Shown here: in pieces, positions 22,551 to 31,796 of the stretch
How the letters are laid out: each line of letters begins with the position of its first letter
Numbering within the stretch: the stretch's first letter is position 1
DNA from: Limnochordia bacterium
Lineage (GTDB): Bacteria; Bacillota; Limnochordia; DUMW01
Reading direction: 5' to 3'
Assembly (NCBI GenBank): GCA_023230925.1
Contig: JALNWK010000025.1
Location: 1 to 35,934 of the forward strand
Length of the DNA stretch: 35,934 bases
Position numbers and translations under genes: made by a program
Notes under the pieces: model-generated
Told to the model about the DNA's origin: nothing
Database searches by the model: none
The model's input: the letters and a program-made list of their open reading frames with translations, nothing else

Positions 22551-24653
22551 TTGAACCTGCTTTCTGGACTGAATGAACGGCAGAAAGAGGCGGTAACATG
22601 TGGGGATGGCCCCTTATTGGTTATCGCGGGAGCAGGCAGTGGGAAAACGAGAGTGCTCACCTTTAGAATTGCTTATTTGATTGGGCAGATGGGAGTTGCC
22701 CCTTGGCAAATCCTAGCAGTGACCTTTACCAACAAGGCGGCCTCCGAGATGAAGGAACGGATTGAGAGTCTTGTTGGTACCCATACAGATATCTGGATTG
22801 GTACCTTTCATGCCACTTGCGTGCAAATTCTACGACGGGATATTTCTCACTTAGGCCTCAAATCTAACTTTGTAATCTATGATACCCAAGATCAGAAGGC
22901 GGCAATTCGCAGTTGCATTGCTAACCTTGACCTAGATAGCAAGCAGTATGAGCCTAATGCGGTATTAGGCGCGATCAGTAAAGCGAAGAACAAGCTCTTA
23001 AATCCAACGCAGTATGGAGAAACAGCCACCGATCACTATGAGAAGACCATTGCCCGGATTTACCGCAGCTATCAGGAGGTCCTTAGACGTTACAACGCCT
23101 GTGACTTCGATGATCTACTGGTTTACACCGTCCAATTACTTGAAGAGTATCCCGCGGTTTTGGCCAAGTACCAAGACCGATTTCGGTGGATCCTGGTGGA
23201 TGAATATCAGGATACTAATCATGCCCAGTACAAAATGATCAACCTGTTAGCGGCGAAGCATCGGAATATTTGTGTAGTGGGCGATGCGGATCAGTCCATA
23301 TATGCTTTTCGGGGCGCAGATTTTCGTAACATCCTTGACTTTACCAAGGATTATCCTGAGGCTAAGGTGGTCAAGCTTGAGCAGAACTACCGTTCTACGC
23401 AGAATATACTTGAGGCCGCCAACCACGTCATTAGGAATAATTCGGAGCGACCGGATAAGAAACTTTGGACAGACAATGGACCGGGGGACCAACTCTTCTT
23501 ATTTACCGGCGAGGATGAGCGGGATGAGGCCAGATTTGTCGTGGGGGAGATCATACGGATCGGTGATTACCAGAACACAGCGATTCTTTACCGGACCCAT
23601 GCTCAATCCAGGGCCTTGGAGGAGGAATTCATGTACCGGGGAGTACCCTATACGATCTTAGGGGGTACACGCTTCTATGAGCGCAAAGAGATCAAGGACC
23701 TGCTAGCGTATTTGCGGATTGTGGTTAACGAAGACGATGATTTTAGCCTGCAAAGAATTATTAATGTGCCCCGCCGGGGTATCGGACCGGCTACATTGGA
23801 GAAAATACAAAGGTATGCAGAGGAAAACGGGCTTTCGCTCTATGAAGCGATTACCAAGCCGCGGGGTATTGACGGACTAGGTCCTCGGGTCTGTGGTGCC
23901 CTTGAGGTCTTAACCCGCTTAGTTGAGGACTGCAAGAGAATGCTATTGGATGGTAAGTCAATCACCGAGGTGACCGAGAAGATCATGCAGGATTCGGGCT
24001 ATTTGGCTTCCCTCCGTGAGGAGAAAACCCCCGAGGCTGAGGCCAGGGAGGAGAACCTCAAGGAATTGCTAACAGTCACCAAGCAATTCGACCTACAGGA
24101 GCAGTCCGGTGATCTTGCCGTATTCTTGGAACAGGTTACTCTCGTTTCCGATGTGGATAACTGGGATGATGAAGCCGATGCGGTAAGCATGATGACCCTG
24201 CATTCCGCTAAAGGCCTTGAATTTTCCTATGTCTTTATGGTTGGGATGGAGGATGGCATGTTCCCCAACTCCCGCTGTGCCTTTGATCCTGGACAACTTG
24301 AGGAAGAACGGCGCCTTTGCTATGTGGGGATTACTAGAGCGATGCAGCGACTGTACCTAACTTGTGCCCGGTACCGGACCATCTATGGGATGACGCGCAA
24401 CAGTATGCCCTCCCAGTTCATCAGTGAGATTCCAGGGGAACTCCTTGAAGAGGTGGGCGCGGTGCGGGGACCCCGGTTAAAGGAGCCCCAACCTAGACAT
24501 ATCGCCAGTTTTGCTCCGGGAGAAAAGATCAAGCACAAGGTTTTCGGGGTTGGTACAGTAGTCAATGCAGCGAATAATGAGATTACCGTAGCTTTTCCTG
24601 AGCGAGGAGTTAAGGTATTGGATTTAGATTACGCACCGGTTGAGAAGGTATGA
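22551..24653 (+). CDS. pcrA: ATP-dependent DNA helicase PcrA (UvrD/Rep family)
   Basis: The 700-residue superfamily 1 helicase has Q-motif LNERQKEAV, Walker A AGAGSGKT (26-33), motif Ia FTNKAASEM, Walker B VDEYQDTN, motif III GDADQSIYAFRGAD, motif IV QNYRST, motif V TLHSAKGLEF and motif VI YVGITRA. A small C-terminal Tudor-like domain (KIKHKVFGVGTVV) is typical of PcrA and binds RNA polymerase. It unwinds 3'-5' in repair and replication-conflict removal. The TTG start has AAGGAGG about 8 bases upstream. It overlaps no gene, and ligA starts 13 bases after its stop. Confidence 0.97.
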   Translation: MNLLSGLNERQKEAVTCGDGPLLVIAGAGSGKTRVLTFRIAYLIGQMGVAPWQILAVTFTNKAASEMKERIESLVGTHTDIWIGTFHATCVQILRRDISHLGLKSNFVIYDTQDQKAAIRSCIANLDLDSKQYEPNAVLGAISKAKNKLLNPTQYGETATDHYEKTIARIYRSYQEVLRRYNACDFDDLLVYTVQLLEEYPAVLAKYQDRFRWILVDEYQDTNHAQYKMINLLAAKHRNICVVGDADQSIYAFRGADFRNILDFTKDYPEAKVVKLEQNYRSTQNILEAANHVIRNNSERPDKKLWTDNGPGDQLFLFTGEDERDEARFVVGEIIRIGDYQNTAILYRTHAQSRALEEEFMYRGVPYTILGGTRFYERKEIKDLLAYLRIVVNEDDDFSLQRIINVPRRGIGPATLEKIQRYAEENGLSLYEAITKPRGIDGLGPRVCGALEVLTRLVEDCKRMLLDGKSITEVTEKIMQDSGYLASLREEKTPEAEAREENLKELLTVTKQFDLQEQSGDLAVFLEQVTLVSDVDNWDDEADAVSMMTLHSAKGLEFSYVFMVGMEDGMFPNSRCAFDPGQLEEERRLCYVGITRAMQRLYLTCARYRTIYGMTRNSMPSQFISEIPGELLEEVGAVRGPRLKEPQPRHIASFAPGEKIKHKVFGVGTVVNAANNEITVAFPERGVKVLDLDYAPVEKV

Positions 24654-24666
24654 AGGGGTTATCAGA

Positions 24667-26703
24667 TTGAAGGATCATCAGGCCACCCTATGGGATGAGA
24701 ATCAAGATGAAGTCGCTAGGGAGATAGAAAGTCTAAAAGAGCAGATCCGCCGTCATAATCATCTGTATTATGTTTTGGATGCTCCTGAGATTAGTGATGT
24801 GGAGTATGATCGGCTCTATGCCCGCTTGGTAGAACTAGAAGAGGCGTATCCGCATTTTCGCGCCGATGATTCACCGACCCAGCGGGTGGCCGGGCAAGCT
24901 CTCACCTCCTTTGCTACGGTAGCACATCGTCTGCCTATGCTTAGTCTGGCGAACACCTTTGACTATGCCGAGATCAGAAGTTTTGCCTCCCGTACTGAAA
25001 AAGCCCTAAATGAACCGGTGGATGGTTATGTGGCGGAGCTAAAAATCGATGGGCTGGCCGTCACCTTGCACTATGAGGATGGTAAGTTCGTACGGGGTGC
25101 TACCCGGGGGGATGGGTTTTCCGGCGAGGATATCACGGCCAATCTACGGACGATCAAGAGTATCCCGCTGCGACTGCAAAGGCCGGTGACGATTGAAGTC
25201 CGGGGCGAGGTCTATATGGACCGCCGGGATTTTGAGGCCCTTAATGCATTGAGAATGCAAAAGGGGGAGGCCCTATTTGCTAATCCCCGTAATGCCGCAG
25301 CAGGTTCCCTCAGGCAGCTTGACCCTCGGGTTACCGCCGAGCGTCCTTTGGACATCTTCATCTACCAGATGGGCCTTGGGCAGGATGTGCCCCCTAGGAC
25401 ACACCATCAACTTCTTATATACTTTCAAGAACTGGGTCTGCGGGTAAATCCCCACATTGAGCTTTATGATCATATTGATGGGGTGGTGGAGTACTGCCGC
25501 AATTGGGAAGAGAAACGACAGGAGCTTTCCTATGACATAGATGGCGTTGTGATCAAAGTAAATGATCTCCGTCAGCAAAGACAGCTTGGCCATACGGCAA
25601 AATCCCCCCGCTGGGCGGTGGCCTTTAAGTTCCCAGCCCAGGAGGTGACCACCCAGGTCAATGACATTATTGTCCAGGTGGGACGGACCGGTGTCTTGAC
25701 TCCCTTGGCACTGCTAACACCGGTGGAGGTTGCCGGATCTGTAGTCAGTCGAGCCTCTTTGCACAATGAAGACATTGTGCGGGCAAAGGATGTCCGCATT
25801 GGGGATTGGGTGCTTATTCGCAAGGCTGGGGATGTTATTCCTGAGGTGATTGGGCCGATCACAGGTAAACGTACCGGAGCAGAGCGCCAGTTCATCATGC
25901 CGAAACTATGTCCTGCCTGTGGCGCTCATGTTGTGCGAGAAGAGGGGGAGGCGGCTAGCCGCTGTGTTGGTAAGGGATGTCCGGCTCAACTGGTGGAAGG
26001 TCTGGTGCATTTTGCCTCCCGGGCCGGGATGGATATTGAAGGATTGGGCCCTGCTGTAGTGAACCAACTGGTGAAAAGCGGTCTTGTACAAGATCCTGCG
26101 GACCTATACTACTTGACCTGCGACCACCTCCTTGGTCTGGAACGATTTGGAGATAGATCGGCAAAGAACCTTATTGCTGCGATTAACAGGAGTAAGACCC
26201 AACCCCTGTCTCGCCTTTTAGCTGCCTTGGGTATTCGTCATGTGGGAAGTAGTAACGCCAGGCTCTTAGCCAAGCACTTTGGTACCTTGGATGAGTTGAT
26301 CCGGGCAGACTTGACCCAGCTTTTAAGCGTACCGGAGATCGGGGAGAAGATCGCCTCTAGTATCATTGACTTTTTCGCCGAGCCCCAAAACCAGAGGATC
26401 ATCGAGCGACTCAAAGGGGCAGGAGTTAACCTTGCGGAACCAGAAGACAGTGATACAAAGCAGCCGCTTAGTGGTAAAACCTTTGTGCTTACAGGTACCC
26501 TACCCGATTACTCCCGGGATGAGGTTGCCGAGCTCATTGAGAAATTAGGGGGTAAGGTGGTATCACAGGTTAGTAGTAAGACCGATTATGTGGTTGTAGG
26601 AGAACGACCTGGCTCCAAGTACGAACGGGCCAAGGAATTAGGGATCACCACCCTGAGCCAAGCTGAATTACTGGCCCTATTGGGTGTCGATGATGAGGAG
26701 TGA
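24667..26703 (+). CDS. ligA: NAD+-dependent DNA ligase
   Basis: The 678-residue protein has the Ia domain (HNHLYYVLDAPEISDVEYD), adenylation Lys126 in ELKIDG, GDGFSGEDIT, OB fold, the four-Cys zinc finger (CPAC ... C ... C), helix-hairpin-helix repeats, and a C-terminal BRCT domain (GKTFVLTGTLPDYSRDE). It seals nicks using NAD+. TTG 24667 is chosen because AAGGGG ends 8 bases upstream; an in-frame TTG at 24640 would sit inside pcrA with no such site. The pcrA-ligA pairing is the standard Firmicute arrangement. Confidence 0.97.
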   Translation: MKDHQATLWDENQDEVAREIESLKEQIRRHNHLYYVLDAPEISDVEYDRLYARLVELEEAYPHFRADDSPTQRVAGQALTSFATVAHRLPMLSLANTFDYAEIRSFASRTEKALNEPVDGYVAELKIDGLAVTLHYEDGKFVRGATRGDGFSGEDITANLRTIKSIPLRLQRPVTIEVRGEVYMDRRDFEALNALRMQKGEALFANPRNAAAGSLRQLDPRVTAERPLDIFIYQMGLGQDVPPRTHHQLLIYFQELGLRVNPHIELYDHIDGVVEYCRNWEEKRQELSYDIDGVVIKVNDLRQQRQLGHTAKSPRWAVAFKFPAQEVTTQVNDIIVQVGRTGVLTPLALLTPVEVAGSVVSRASLHNEDIVRAKDVRIGDWVLIRKAGDVIPEVIGPITGKRTGAERQFIMPKLCPACGAHVVREEGEAASRCVGKGCPAQLVEGLVHFASRAGMDIEGLGPAVVNQLVKSGLVQDPADLYYLTCDHLLGLERFGDRSAKNLIAAINRSKTQPLSRLLAALGIRHVGSSNARLLAKHFGTLDELIRADLTQLLSVPEIGEKIASSIIDFFAEPQNQRIIERLKGAGVNLAEPEDSDTKQPLSGKTFVLTGTLPDYSRDEVAELIEKLGGKVVSQVSSKTDYVVVGERPGSKYERAKELGITTLSQAELLALLGVDDEE

Positions 26704-26708
26704 TTGCG

Positions 26709-26993
26709 GTGATTTCCAAAAAAGAGGTAGAACGACTGGCAGATATGACGCGCATTGCCATGACCGACGATGAGTTAGCTAAATTCGCCGAGGACTTAAA
26801 CGAGATTCTTGATCGGCTGATGGGGTTAGCTGAAGTAGATACACAGGATGTGGATACAACCTATCAGGCAGCACCCTTAGAAGAGGCGACCCGGGAGGAT
26901 GTTATAACATCAAGCCTACCCGCCGAAGAGGTGCTTAAGAATGCTCCCGAAGCAGTCGACGGTTATTTTCGAGTACCACGGATTGTGGATTAA
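26709..26993 (+). CDS. gatC: Glu-tRNA(Gln)/Asp-tRNA(Asn) amidotransferase subunit C
   Basis: The 94-residue GatC has the family pattern ISKKEVERLADMTRIAMTDDE, FAEDLNEILDRLMGLAEVDT and the C-terminal EGYFRVPRI-like VDGYFRVPRIVD. It stabilises the GatA-GatB interface. GTG 26709 is chosen because GAGGAG, contained in the last ligA codons, lies 8 bases upstream; GTG 26700 overlaps that site. gatA follows after 14 bases. Confidence 0.95.
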   Translation: MISKKEVERLADMTRIAMTDDELAKFAEDLNEILDRLMGLAEVDTQDVDTTYQAAPLEEATREDVITSSLPAEEVLKNAPEAVDGYFRVPRIVD

Positions 26994-27007
26994 AGGGGGG
27001 ACTTGCC

Positions 27008-28456
27008 GTGAAACTCTGCAATTTACCTGCACATAGATTGATTGAAATGCTCAGTACTAAAGAGATCAGTGCTGAGGAACTGGCCCAGGACTTGCTACGG
27101 AATATCCAAGCCAGAGAAGACCAAGTTAAAGCCTATATTACTATCGATGATGCGGAAAACATACTCGCAAAAGCAAAGGCGGCAGACGCTAAAAGAGATG
27201 GTGCTAGCGAACCTTTTCTAGGTTTGCCCATGGCGATTAAGGATAATATCTGTACTACGGAATTACCCACCACGTGTGCATCTAAGATGCTAGAAGACTA
27301 TCATTCGCCCTTTGCAGCCACCGTCTGTGAAAAACTAGAGCAGGCGGGGCTGATCTTTGTGGGTAAGACCAACCTAGATGAATTTGGGATGGGTTCTAGC
27401 ACGGAAAACTCGGCCTTTTATCCGACCCATAACCCAGTAGATCCGACCCGGGTTCCTGGGGGTTCTAGTGGCGGCTCCGCTGCTGCAGTGGCCGCAGGAG
27501 AGGCTATCTGGGCCTTGGGAACAGACGCTGGGGGTTCGGTAAGACAACCTGCGGCATTTTGTGGTGTGGTGGGGCTTAAGCCCACCTATGGGCGGCTTTC
27601 CCGGTATGGCCTTATTTCCTTTGCGCCATCCTTTGATCATATTGGTTTACTTACCCGGGATGTGGCTGATTGTGCCCTGCTCCTAAGACTTTTGGCTGGT
27701 CACGATCCCTTGGATGCCACCTCCTCAAGGAGCAAAGTTGCGGACTATCCTAACGCTTTGGGTAAGGAGATAGCCGGTTTAACCGTAGGAGTACCGGCAG
27801 AGTTCTTACAAAGTAATCTCCAAGGGGAGATCAAAGGGGCTATTCATGATGCCATCCAGGCTCTTAAAGATGCCGGGGCGGTGGTGCAGGAGATCTCATT
27901 GCCCCATCTAGGACACGGACCTTCGGCCTACTATGCCCTATCCTGTGCCGAGGCTAGTTCCAACCTAGGTAGATTTGATGGTGTACGCTACGGACTGCGG
28001 GATGAGTCCGCACAGGATGTGACTACCATGTTCAAGAACACCCGCAGGCAAGGGTTTGGTCCTGAGGTTAAGCGCCGGATCCTAACTGGAGCCATGGTGC
28101 TTGTTAAGGAACGAAGGGAAGAATGTTACCTCAAAGCAGTGAAGGTACGTCAGCTTATTAAGGAAGACTTTCATCGAGTGCTTGACGATGTTGACCTGAT
28201 TCTGGGACCGACTACACCCACCACAGCCTTCAAGTTAGGGACAACCAATCTTGATCCTGCCTTGGTTTATGATGCGGACCGGTTTACGGTGGCGGCTAAT
28301 CTAGCGGGAGTACCGGCCATGAACCTGCCCTTTGGGTTTGACGGAGCAGGATTGCCCATAGGACTGCAGTTAATTGGCAGACCCTTTGGCGAAGAGACCC
28401 TTTTCCAGGTGGGTTCCTTCCTAGAAGAGTGTGCCGGTTCCGGGAAGAATATTTAG
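27008..28456 (+). CDS. gatA: Amidotransferase subunit A (glutaminase)
   Basis: The 482-residue amidase-signature protein has the catalytic triad Lys78 (MAIKDN), cis-Ser153 (GGSSGGS) and Ser177 (DAGGSVRQ). It releases ammonia from glutamine and passes it to GatB for conversion of Glu-tRNA(Gln) or Asp-tRNA(Asn). Length is normal. GTG 27008 follows AAAGGGGGG by 7 bases. Unlike GuaA in the same cluster, this glutaminase keeps every catalytic residue. Confidence 0.97.
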   Translation: MKLCNLPAHRLIEMLSTKEISAEELAQDLLRNIQAREDQVKAYITIDDAENILAKAKAADAKRDGASEPFLGLPMAIKDNICTTELPTTCASKMLEDYHSPFAATVCEKLEQAGLIFVGKTNLDEFGMGSSTENSAFYPTHNPVDPTRVPGGSSGGSAAAVAAGEAIWALGTDAGGSVRQPAAFCGVVGLKPTYGRLSRYGLISFAPSFDHIGLLTRDVADCALLLRLLAGHDPLDATSSRSKVADYPNALGKEIAGLTVGVPAEFLQSNLQGEIKGAIHDAIQALKDAGAVVQEISLPHLGHGPSAYYALSCAEASSNLGRFDGVRYGLRDESAQDVTTMFKNTRRQGFGPEVKRRILTGAMVLVKERREECYLKAVKVRQLIKEDFHRVLDDVDLILGPTTPTTAFKLGTTNLDPALVYDADRFTVAANLAGVPAMNLPFGFDGAGLPIGLQLIGRPFGEETLFQVGSFLEECAGSGKNI

Positions 28457-28473
28457 AAGGGTGGTGCGCGAAG

Positions 28474-29922
28474 ATGAGCAAATATGAAACGATTATTGGA
28501 CTGGAAATTCACGTGGAATTAAAGACGGATACAAAGCTGTTTTGTGGCTGTGCGACGACCTTTGGACAGGAACCGAATACCCAGTGTTGTCCAGTCTGCC
28601 TAGGACTTGGTGGCGCAACACCTGTGCTTAATCGAAAGGCGCTGGCCTATGCCATCATGGCTGGTTGCGCACTTAATTGCCAAATCCAAGATATTGCTAA
28701 GTTTGATCGCAAGTGTTATTTCTACCCGGATTTACCCAAGGCGTATCAGACCTCCCAGGATGATTTGCCTATAGCGGTAGGTGGGTATGTTGAATTTGAA
28801 GATGAAGAGGCGGGGCCTGTGCGGGTACGGATCAGGCAAGCCCATCTCGAAGAAGAAACCGGTAAATCCCTCCACGAAGGGGACAACATTCTGCAGGCAC
28901 GTTCCTCGATGCTAGATTACAATCGGTGCGGGATTCCGCTTCTGGAGATCGTTACCGATCCGGATCTAGCAAGTCCTGCCCAGGCCCGGGAGTTTCTCGA
29001 GGCCCTAAAAAGCATCCTAGAGTATACAGGAGTCTCCGACTGTAAGATGGAGGAAGGAAGCCTTCGGTGTGATGCTAATATCTCCTTGCGTCCGAAGGGC
29101 TCCACAAAGTTTGGGGCCAAGGTTGAGATTAAGAACATGAATTCCTTTAGGGCAGTTCAGCGGGCCCTGGAGTATGAGGAAATAAGGCAACGGGAGCTGT
29201 TGGATGCTGGCGAGGAGATAGATGAGGAGACCCGGCACTGGGACGAAGGGGTGGGCAAGACGCTATCCATGCGTAAAAAGGAAGCCCCCGACTACCGTTT
29301 CATTCCTGAAGTGGAGATCCGTCCGGTGATTATTGATGCCAGCTGGGTAGAAACCTTAAGGGATAGCCTCCCGGAGCTGCCTAATGCACGCCGTCAGCGT
29401 TTCATCGCGGAGTACAGTCTGCCAAGCTATGATGCGGCGGTGCTTACCAATGATAAGTTCATGGCCGACTTCTTTGAAGAAGTGATTAAGGTATATGAGG
29501 AGCCGAAACAGGTCTCCAATTGGCTGATGGGCGAGGTACTTAGGCTCGTGCGGGATCAAAATACAGCCCTAGAGGGATCTTCTCTAACGCCCAAGGGGCT
29601 TGGGGAGCTATTGGCACTTCTATCGAAAGGGAAGATCAATGGGCCCCAGGCGAAAGAGATTCTAGCTGAGATGTTCTCCACCGGAGAAGACCCAAAGAGC
29701 ATTGCCAAGAAACGGGGGTTTGAACAGATTTCCGATGATTCGGCTTTGCTTAGTGTCATTGACCAGGTGCTAGTTGAGCACCAAGATGCGGTGGAATCCT
29801 TTAAGTCCGGAAAGGATCGAGCCTTTGGATTTTTGATGGGCCAAATCATGGCCAAGACCAAGGGCAAGGCAGATCCCCGGCGTACCAAGGACCTATTGAC
29901 AGAAAAACTGAGCCAGATGTAG
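28474..29922 (+). CDS. gatB: Amidotransferase subunit B
   Basis: The 482-residue protein starts with MSKYETIIGLEIHVEL and has the zinc ligands FCGC ... CCPVC, the kinase-like cradle with YFYPDLPKAYQ and EEETGKS, and a C-terminal YqeY-type tail domain. It phosphorylates the misacylated tRNA and adds ammonia from GatA. ATG 28474 follows AGAAGGGTGG; in-frame codons further up overlap gatA. It closes the long co-directional cluster; no classical terminator is seen in the 98 bases after it. Confidence 0.97.
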   Translation: MSKYETIIGLEIHVELKTDTKLFCGCATTFGQEPNTQCCPVCLGLGGATPVLNRKALAYAIMAGCALNCQIQDIAKFDRKCYFYPDLPKAYQTSQDDLPIAVGGYVEFEDEEAGPVRVRIRQAHLEEETGKSLHEGDNILQARSSMLDYNRCGIPLLEIVTDPDLASPAQAREFLEALKSILEYTGVSDCKMEEGSLRCDANISLRPKGSTKFGAKVEIKNMNSFRAVQRALEYEEIRQRELLDAGEEIDEETRHWDEGVGKTLSMRKKEAPDYRFIPEVEIRPVIIDASWVETLRDSLPELPNARRQRFIAEYSLPSYDAAVLTNDKFMADFFEEVIKVYEEPKQVSNWLMGEVLRLVRDQNTALEGSSLTPKGLGELLALLSKGKINGPQAKEILAEMFSTGEDPKSIAKKRGFEQISDDSALLSVIDQVLVEHQDAVESFKSGKDRAFGFLMGQIMAKTKGKADPRRTKDLLTEKLSQM

Positions 29923-29939
29923 CCAGGCTAGATGAGAAA

Positions 29940-29948
29940 TGATATACT
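29940..29948 (+). promoter_or_regulatory. Possible extended -10 promoter for leuC
   Basis: TGATATACT has the TGn-TATACT extended -10 form, about 73 bases before leuC. No clear -35 is seen. ACTGT (29946-29950) and ACAGT (29976-29980) are complementary, so a small structured leader is possible. Confidence 0.35.
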
Positions 29949-30020
29949 GTGGTTTTGGGTAATGGTATTTAGGAAACAGTCAATACTGCCTGGAGTTGGA
30001 TTGATTGGGGAGGGATATGA

Positions 30021-31277
30021 TTGGGGAAAACACTTGCTGAGAAAATACTGAGTATGAAAGCGAAAAGAGACGTTAAGGCTGGCGAGATCGCTATTGTGCC
30101 TGTAGATGTGGTCTTGACCCAGGACGGGACTGGTCCCTTGGCGGTGCGCCAGCTAGAAAAGATCAATCTAGTGAAGGCCGCCAATCCGGATAAGACTATT
30201 TTATTCATCGACCATGCATCGCCAAGCCCGCGGAAAGAGTTGTCCAATGACCATATGTTGCTCCGTGCCTTTGCGGAGAAGACCGGGGCGCGGCTTTCCG
30301 ATGTGGGGGAGGGAGTATGTCACCAGATCGTAGCTGAGGAATACGCAAAACCGGGAGATGTGGTGATTGGTGCCGACTCCCATACATGTACCGCCGGAGC
30401 ATTAGGGGCCTTTGCTACAGGCATGGGTTCAACGGACGTGGCCATGGGGATGGCCTTGGGCAAGACCTGGTTTCGAGTGCCGGAGAGCCTTTCCATTGAA
30501 GTAAACGGTGCGCTACCAGCGCAGGTCTGTTCCAAGGATCTGATCATCTCAATTATTGGTGAGATTACCGCGGATGGAGCGACCTACAAGGCTTTGGAGT
30601 TTAAAGGTTCCACCATAGAACAGATGAAAATGACCGATCGGTTGACCCTGTCTAATATGGCTGTGGAGGCTGGGGCAAAGGTGGGGCTAATCGCCCCAGA
30701 CAGCAAGACCTTGGAGTACTTGAAGGAGCAAGGGCGGCCGGAGGATTATGTGGAGTTTGGCCCTGACGCCGATGCTTTGTATGAGCAAGTACTGCAAGTT
30801 GATGCAGGGAAGCTAGAGCCGATGGTTTCATGTCCTCATACTGTGGATAATGTAAAACCCGCCAGGGAGCTTAGTGATGTCAAGGTGCAGCAGGTTTTCA
30901 TCGGGTCTTGTACCAACGGCAGACTAAAAGACCTACAGGCAGCTGCGGCCATCCTTAAGGGTAAGAAGGTGGCCAAAAACGTACGGCTAATTGTTGTACC
31001 GGCATCCCGGAAGGTATTCCTACAGGCTCTGGACGCAGGATATATCCGGACCCTTGTAGAAGCGGGAGCCAATGTACTTGCGCCCGGTTGTGGTCCCTGT
31101 GTCGGTGTCCATGAGGGGATCCTAGGGGATGGAGAGGTTTCCTTGAATACCTCGAACCGCAACTTTCAAGGAAGATTGGGTAATCCCTTAGGGTTTATCT
31201 ACCTGGCATCACCCATGACCGCGGCGGCCACCGCGATTACTGGCCGTATTACTGATCCCCGGGAGGTGGTGGCATGA
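30021..31277 (+). CDS. Aconitase-superfamily hydro-lyase large subunit, LeuC type
   Basis: The 418-residue protein belongs to the short, archaeal-type LeuC/homoaconitase branch. The three [4Fe-4S] ligands are visible: Cys297 (GSCTNG), Cys357 and Cys360 (PGCGPCVG). FIDHASPS, GADSHTCTAG and ATGMGSTD are family motifs. The small subunit overlaps by ATGA. The enzyme isomerises a hydroxy-acid such as 3-isopropylmalate, citrate or homocitrate. The next gene is isocitrate-dehydrogenase-like and no leuA or leuB is nearby, so an aconitase role is inferred; leucine synthesis remains possible. TTG 30021 is supported by GGGGAGG 7 bases upstream. Confidence 0.9.
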   Translation: MGKTLAEKILSMKAKRDVKAGEIAIVPVDVVLTQDGTGPLAVRQLEKINLVKAANPDKTILFIDHASPSPRKELSNDHMLLRAFAEKTGARLSDVGEGVCHQIVAEEYAKPGDVVIGADSHTCTAGALGAFATGMGSTDVAMGMALGKTWFRVPESLSIEVNGALPAQVCSKDLIISIIGEITADGATYKALEFKGSTIEQMKMTDRLTLSNMAVEAGAKVGLIAPDSKTLEYLKEQGRPEDYVEFGPDADALYEQVLQVDAGKLEPMVSCPHTVDNVKPARELSDVKVQQVFIGSCTNGRLKDLQAAAAILKGKKVAKNVRLIVVPASRKVFLQALDAGYIRTLVEAGANVLAPGCGPCVGVHEGILGDGEVSLNTSNRNFQGRLGNPLGFIYLASPMTAAATAITGRITDPREVVA

Positions 31278-31777
31278 AGTTACAGGGAGAAGCATGGAAA
31301 TTTGGAGATAATATCTCCACGGATCATATTGCTCCGGGCCGTTTATTCCACTTGCGTTCCAATCTGCCTGAACTGGCCAAGCATGTGCTGGAAGATGCAG
31401 ATCCTGACTTTGCCAAGAAGGTACAAAAGGGAGATTTTGTAGTAGGCGGGAGTAATTTCGGTCTCGGTTCTAGTCGGGAACATGCACCGACCATTATTAA
31501 GCTGGCAGGAGTAAGTGCGGTTTTAGCCAAATCCTTTGCCCGCATTTTTTTCCGCAATGCGATTAACGTGGGACTACCGGTTTTAATCTGTGATACGGAT
31601 CAGATCCAGCAAGGGGACGAGCTAGAAGTAGACCTAGAGATGGGTCGTATTCTGAACAAGACCCAAAATGTTACTCTGGAGTTTAGCCCCTTGCCTCCGG
31701 TGATGCTGCAGATTCTGCAGGATGGTGGATTAGCAGCCCATGTGCAAAAGCATGGGGACTTGAAGTTAGATACCTGA
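31274..31777 (+). CDS. Aconitase-superfamily hydro-lyase small subunit, LeuD type
   Basis: The 167-residue protein is the swivelling small subunit with DNISTDHIAPGR near the start and the substrate loop FGLGSSREHAP. Length is typical of archaeal-type LeuD, shorter than enterobacterial LeuD. It forms the active site with the large subunit. Its ATG overlaps the leuC stop (ATGA), a sign of coupled translation. Substrate assignment shares the large subunit's uncertainty. Confidence 0.9.
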   Translation: MKLQGEAWKFGDNISTDHIAPGRLFHLRSNLPELAKHVLEDADPDFAKKVQKGDFVVGGSNFGLGSSREHAPTIIKLAGVSAVLAKSFARIFFRNAINVGLPVLICDTDQIQQGDELEVDLEMGRILNKTQNVTLEFSPLPPVMLQILQDGGLAAHVQKHGDLKLDT

Positions 31778-31796
31778 AATAGGGAGAGTGACTACG

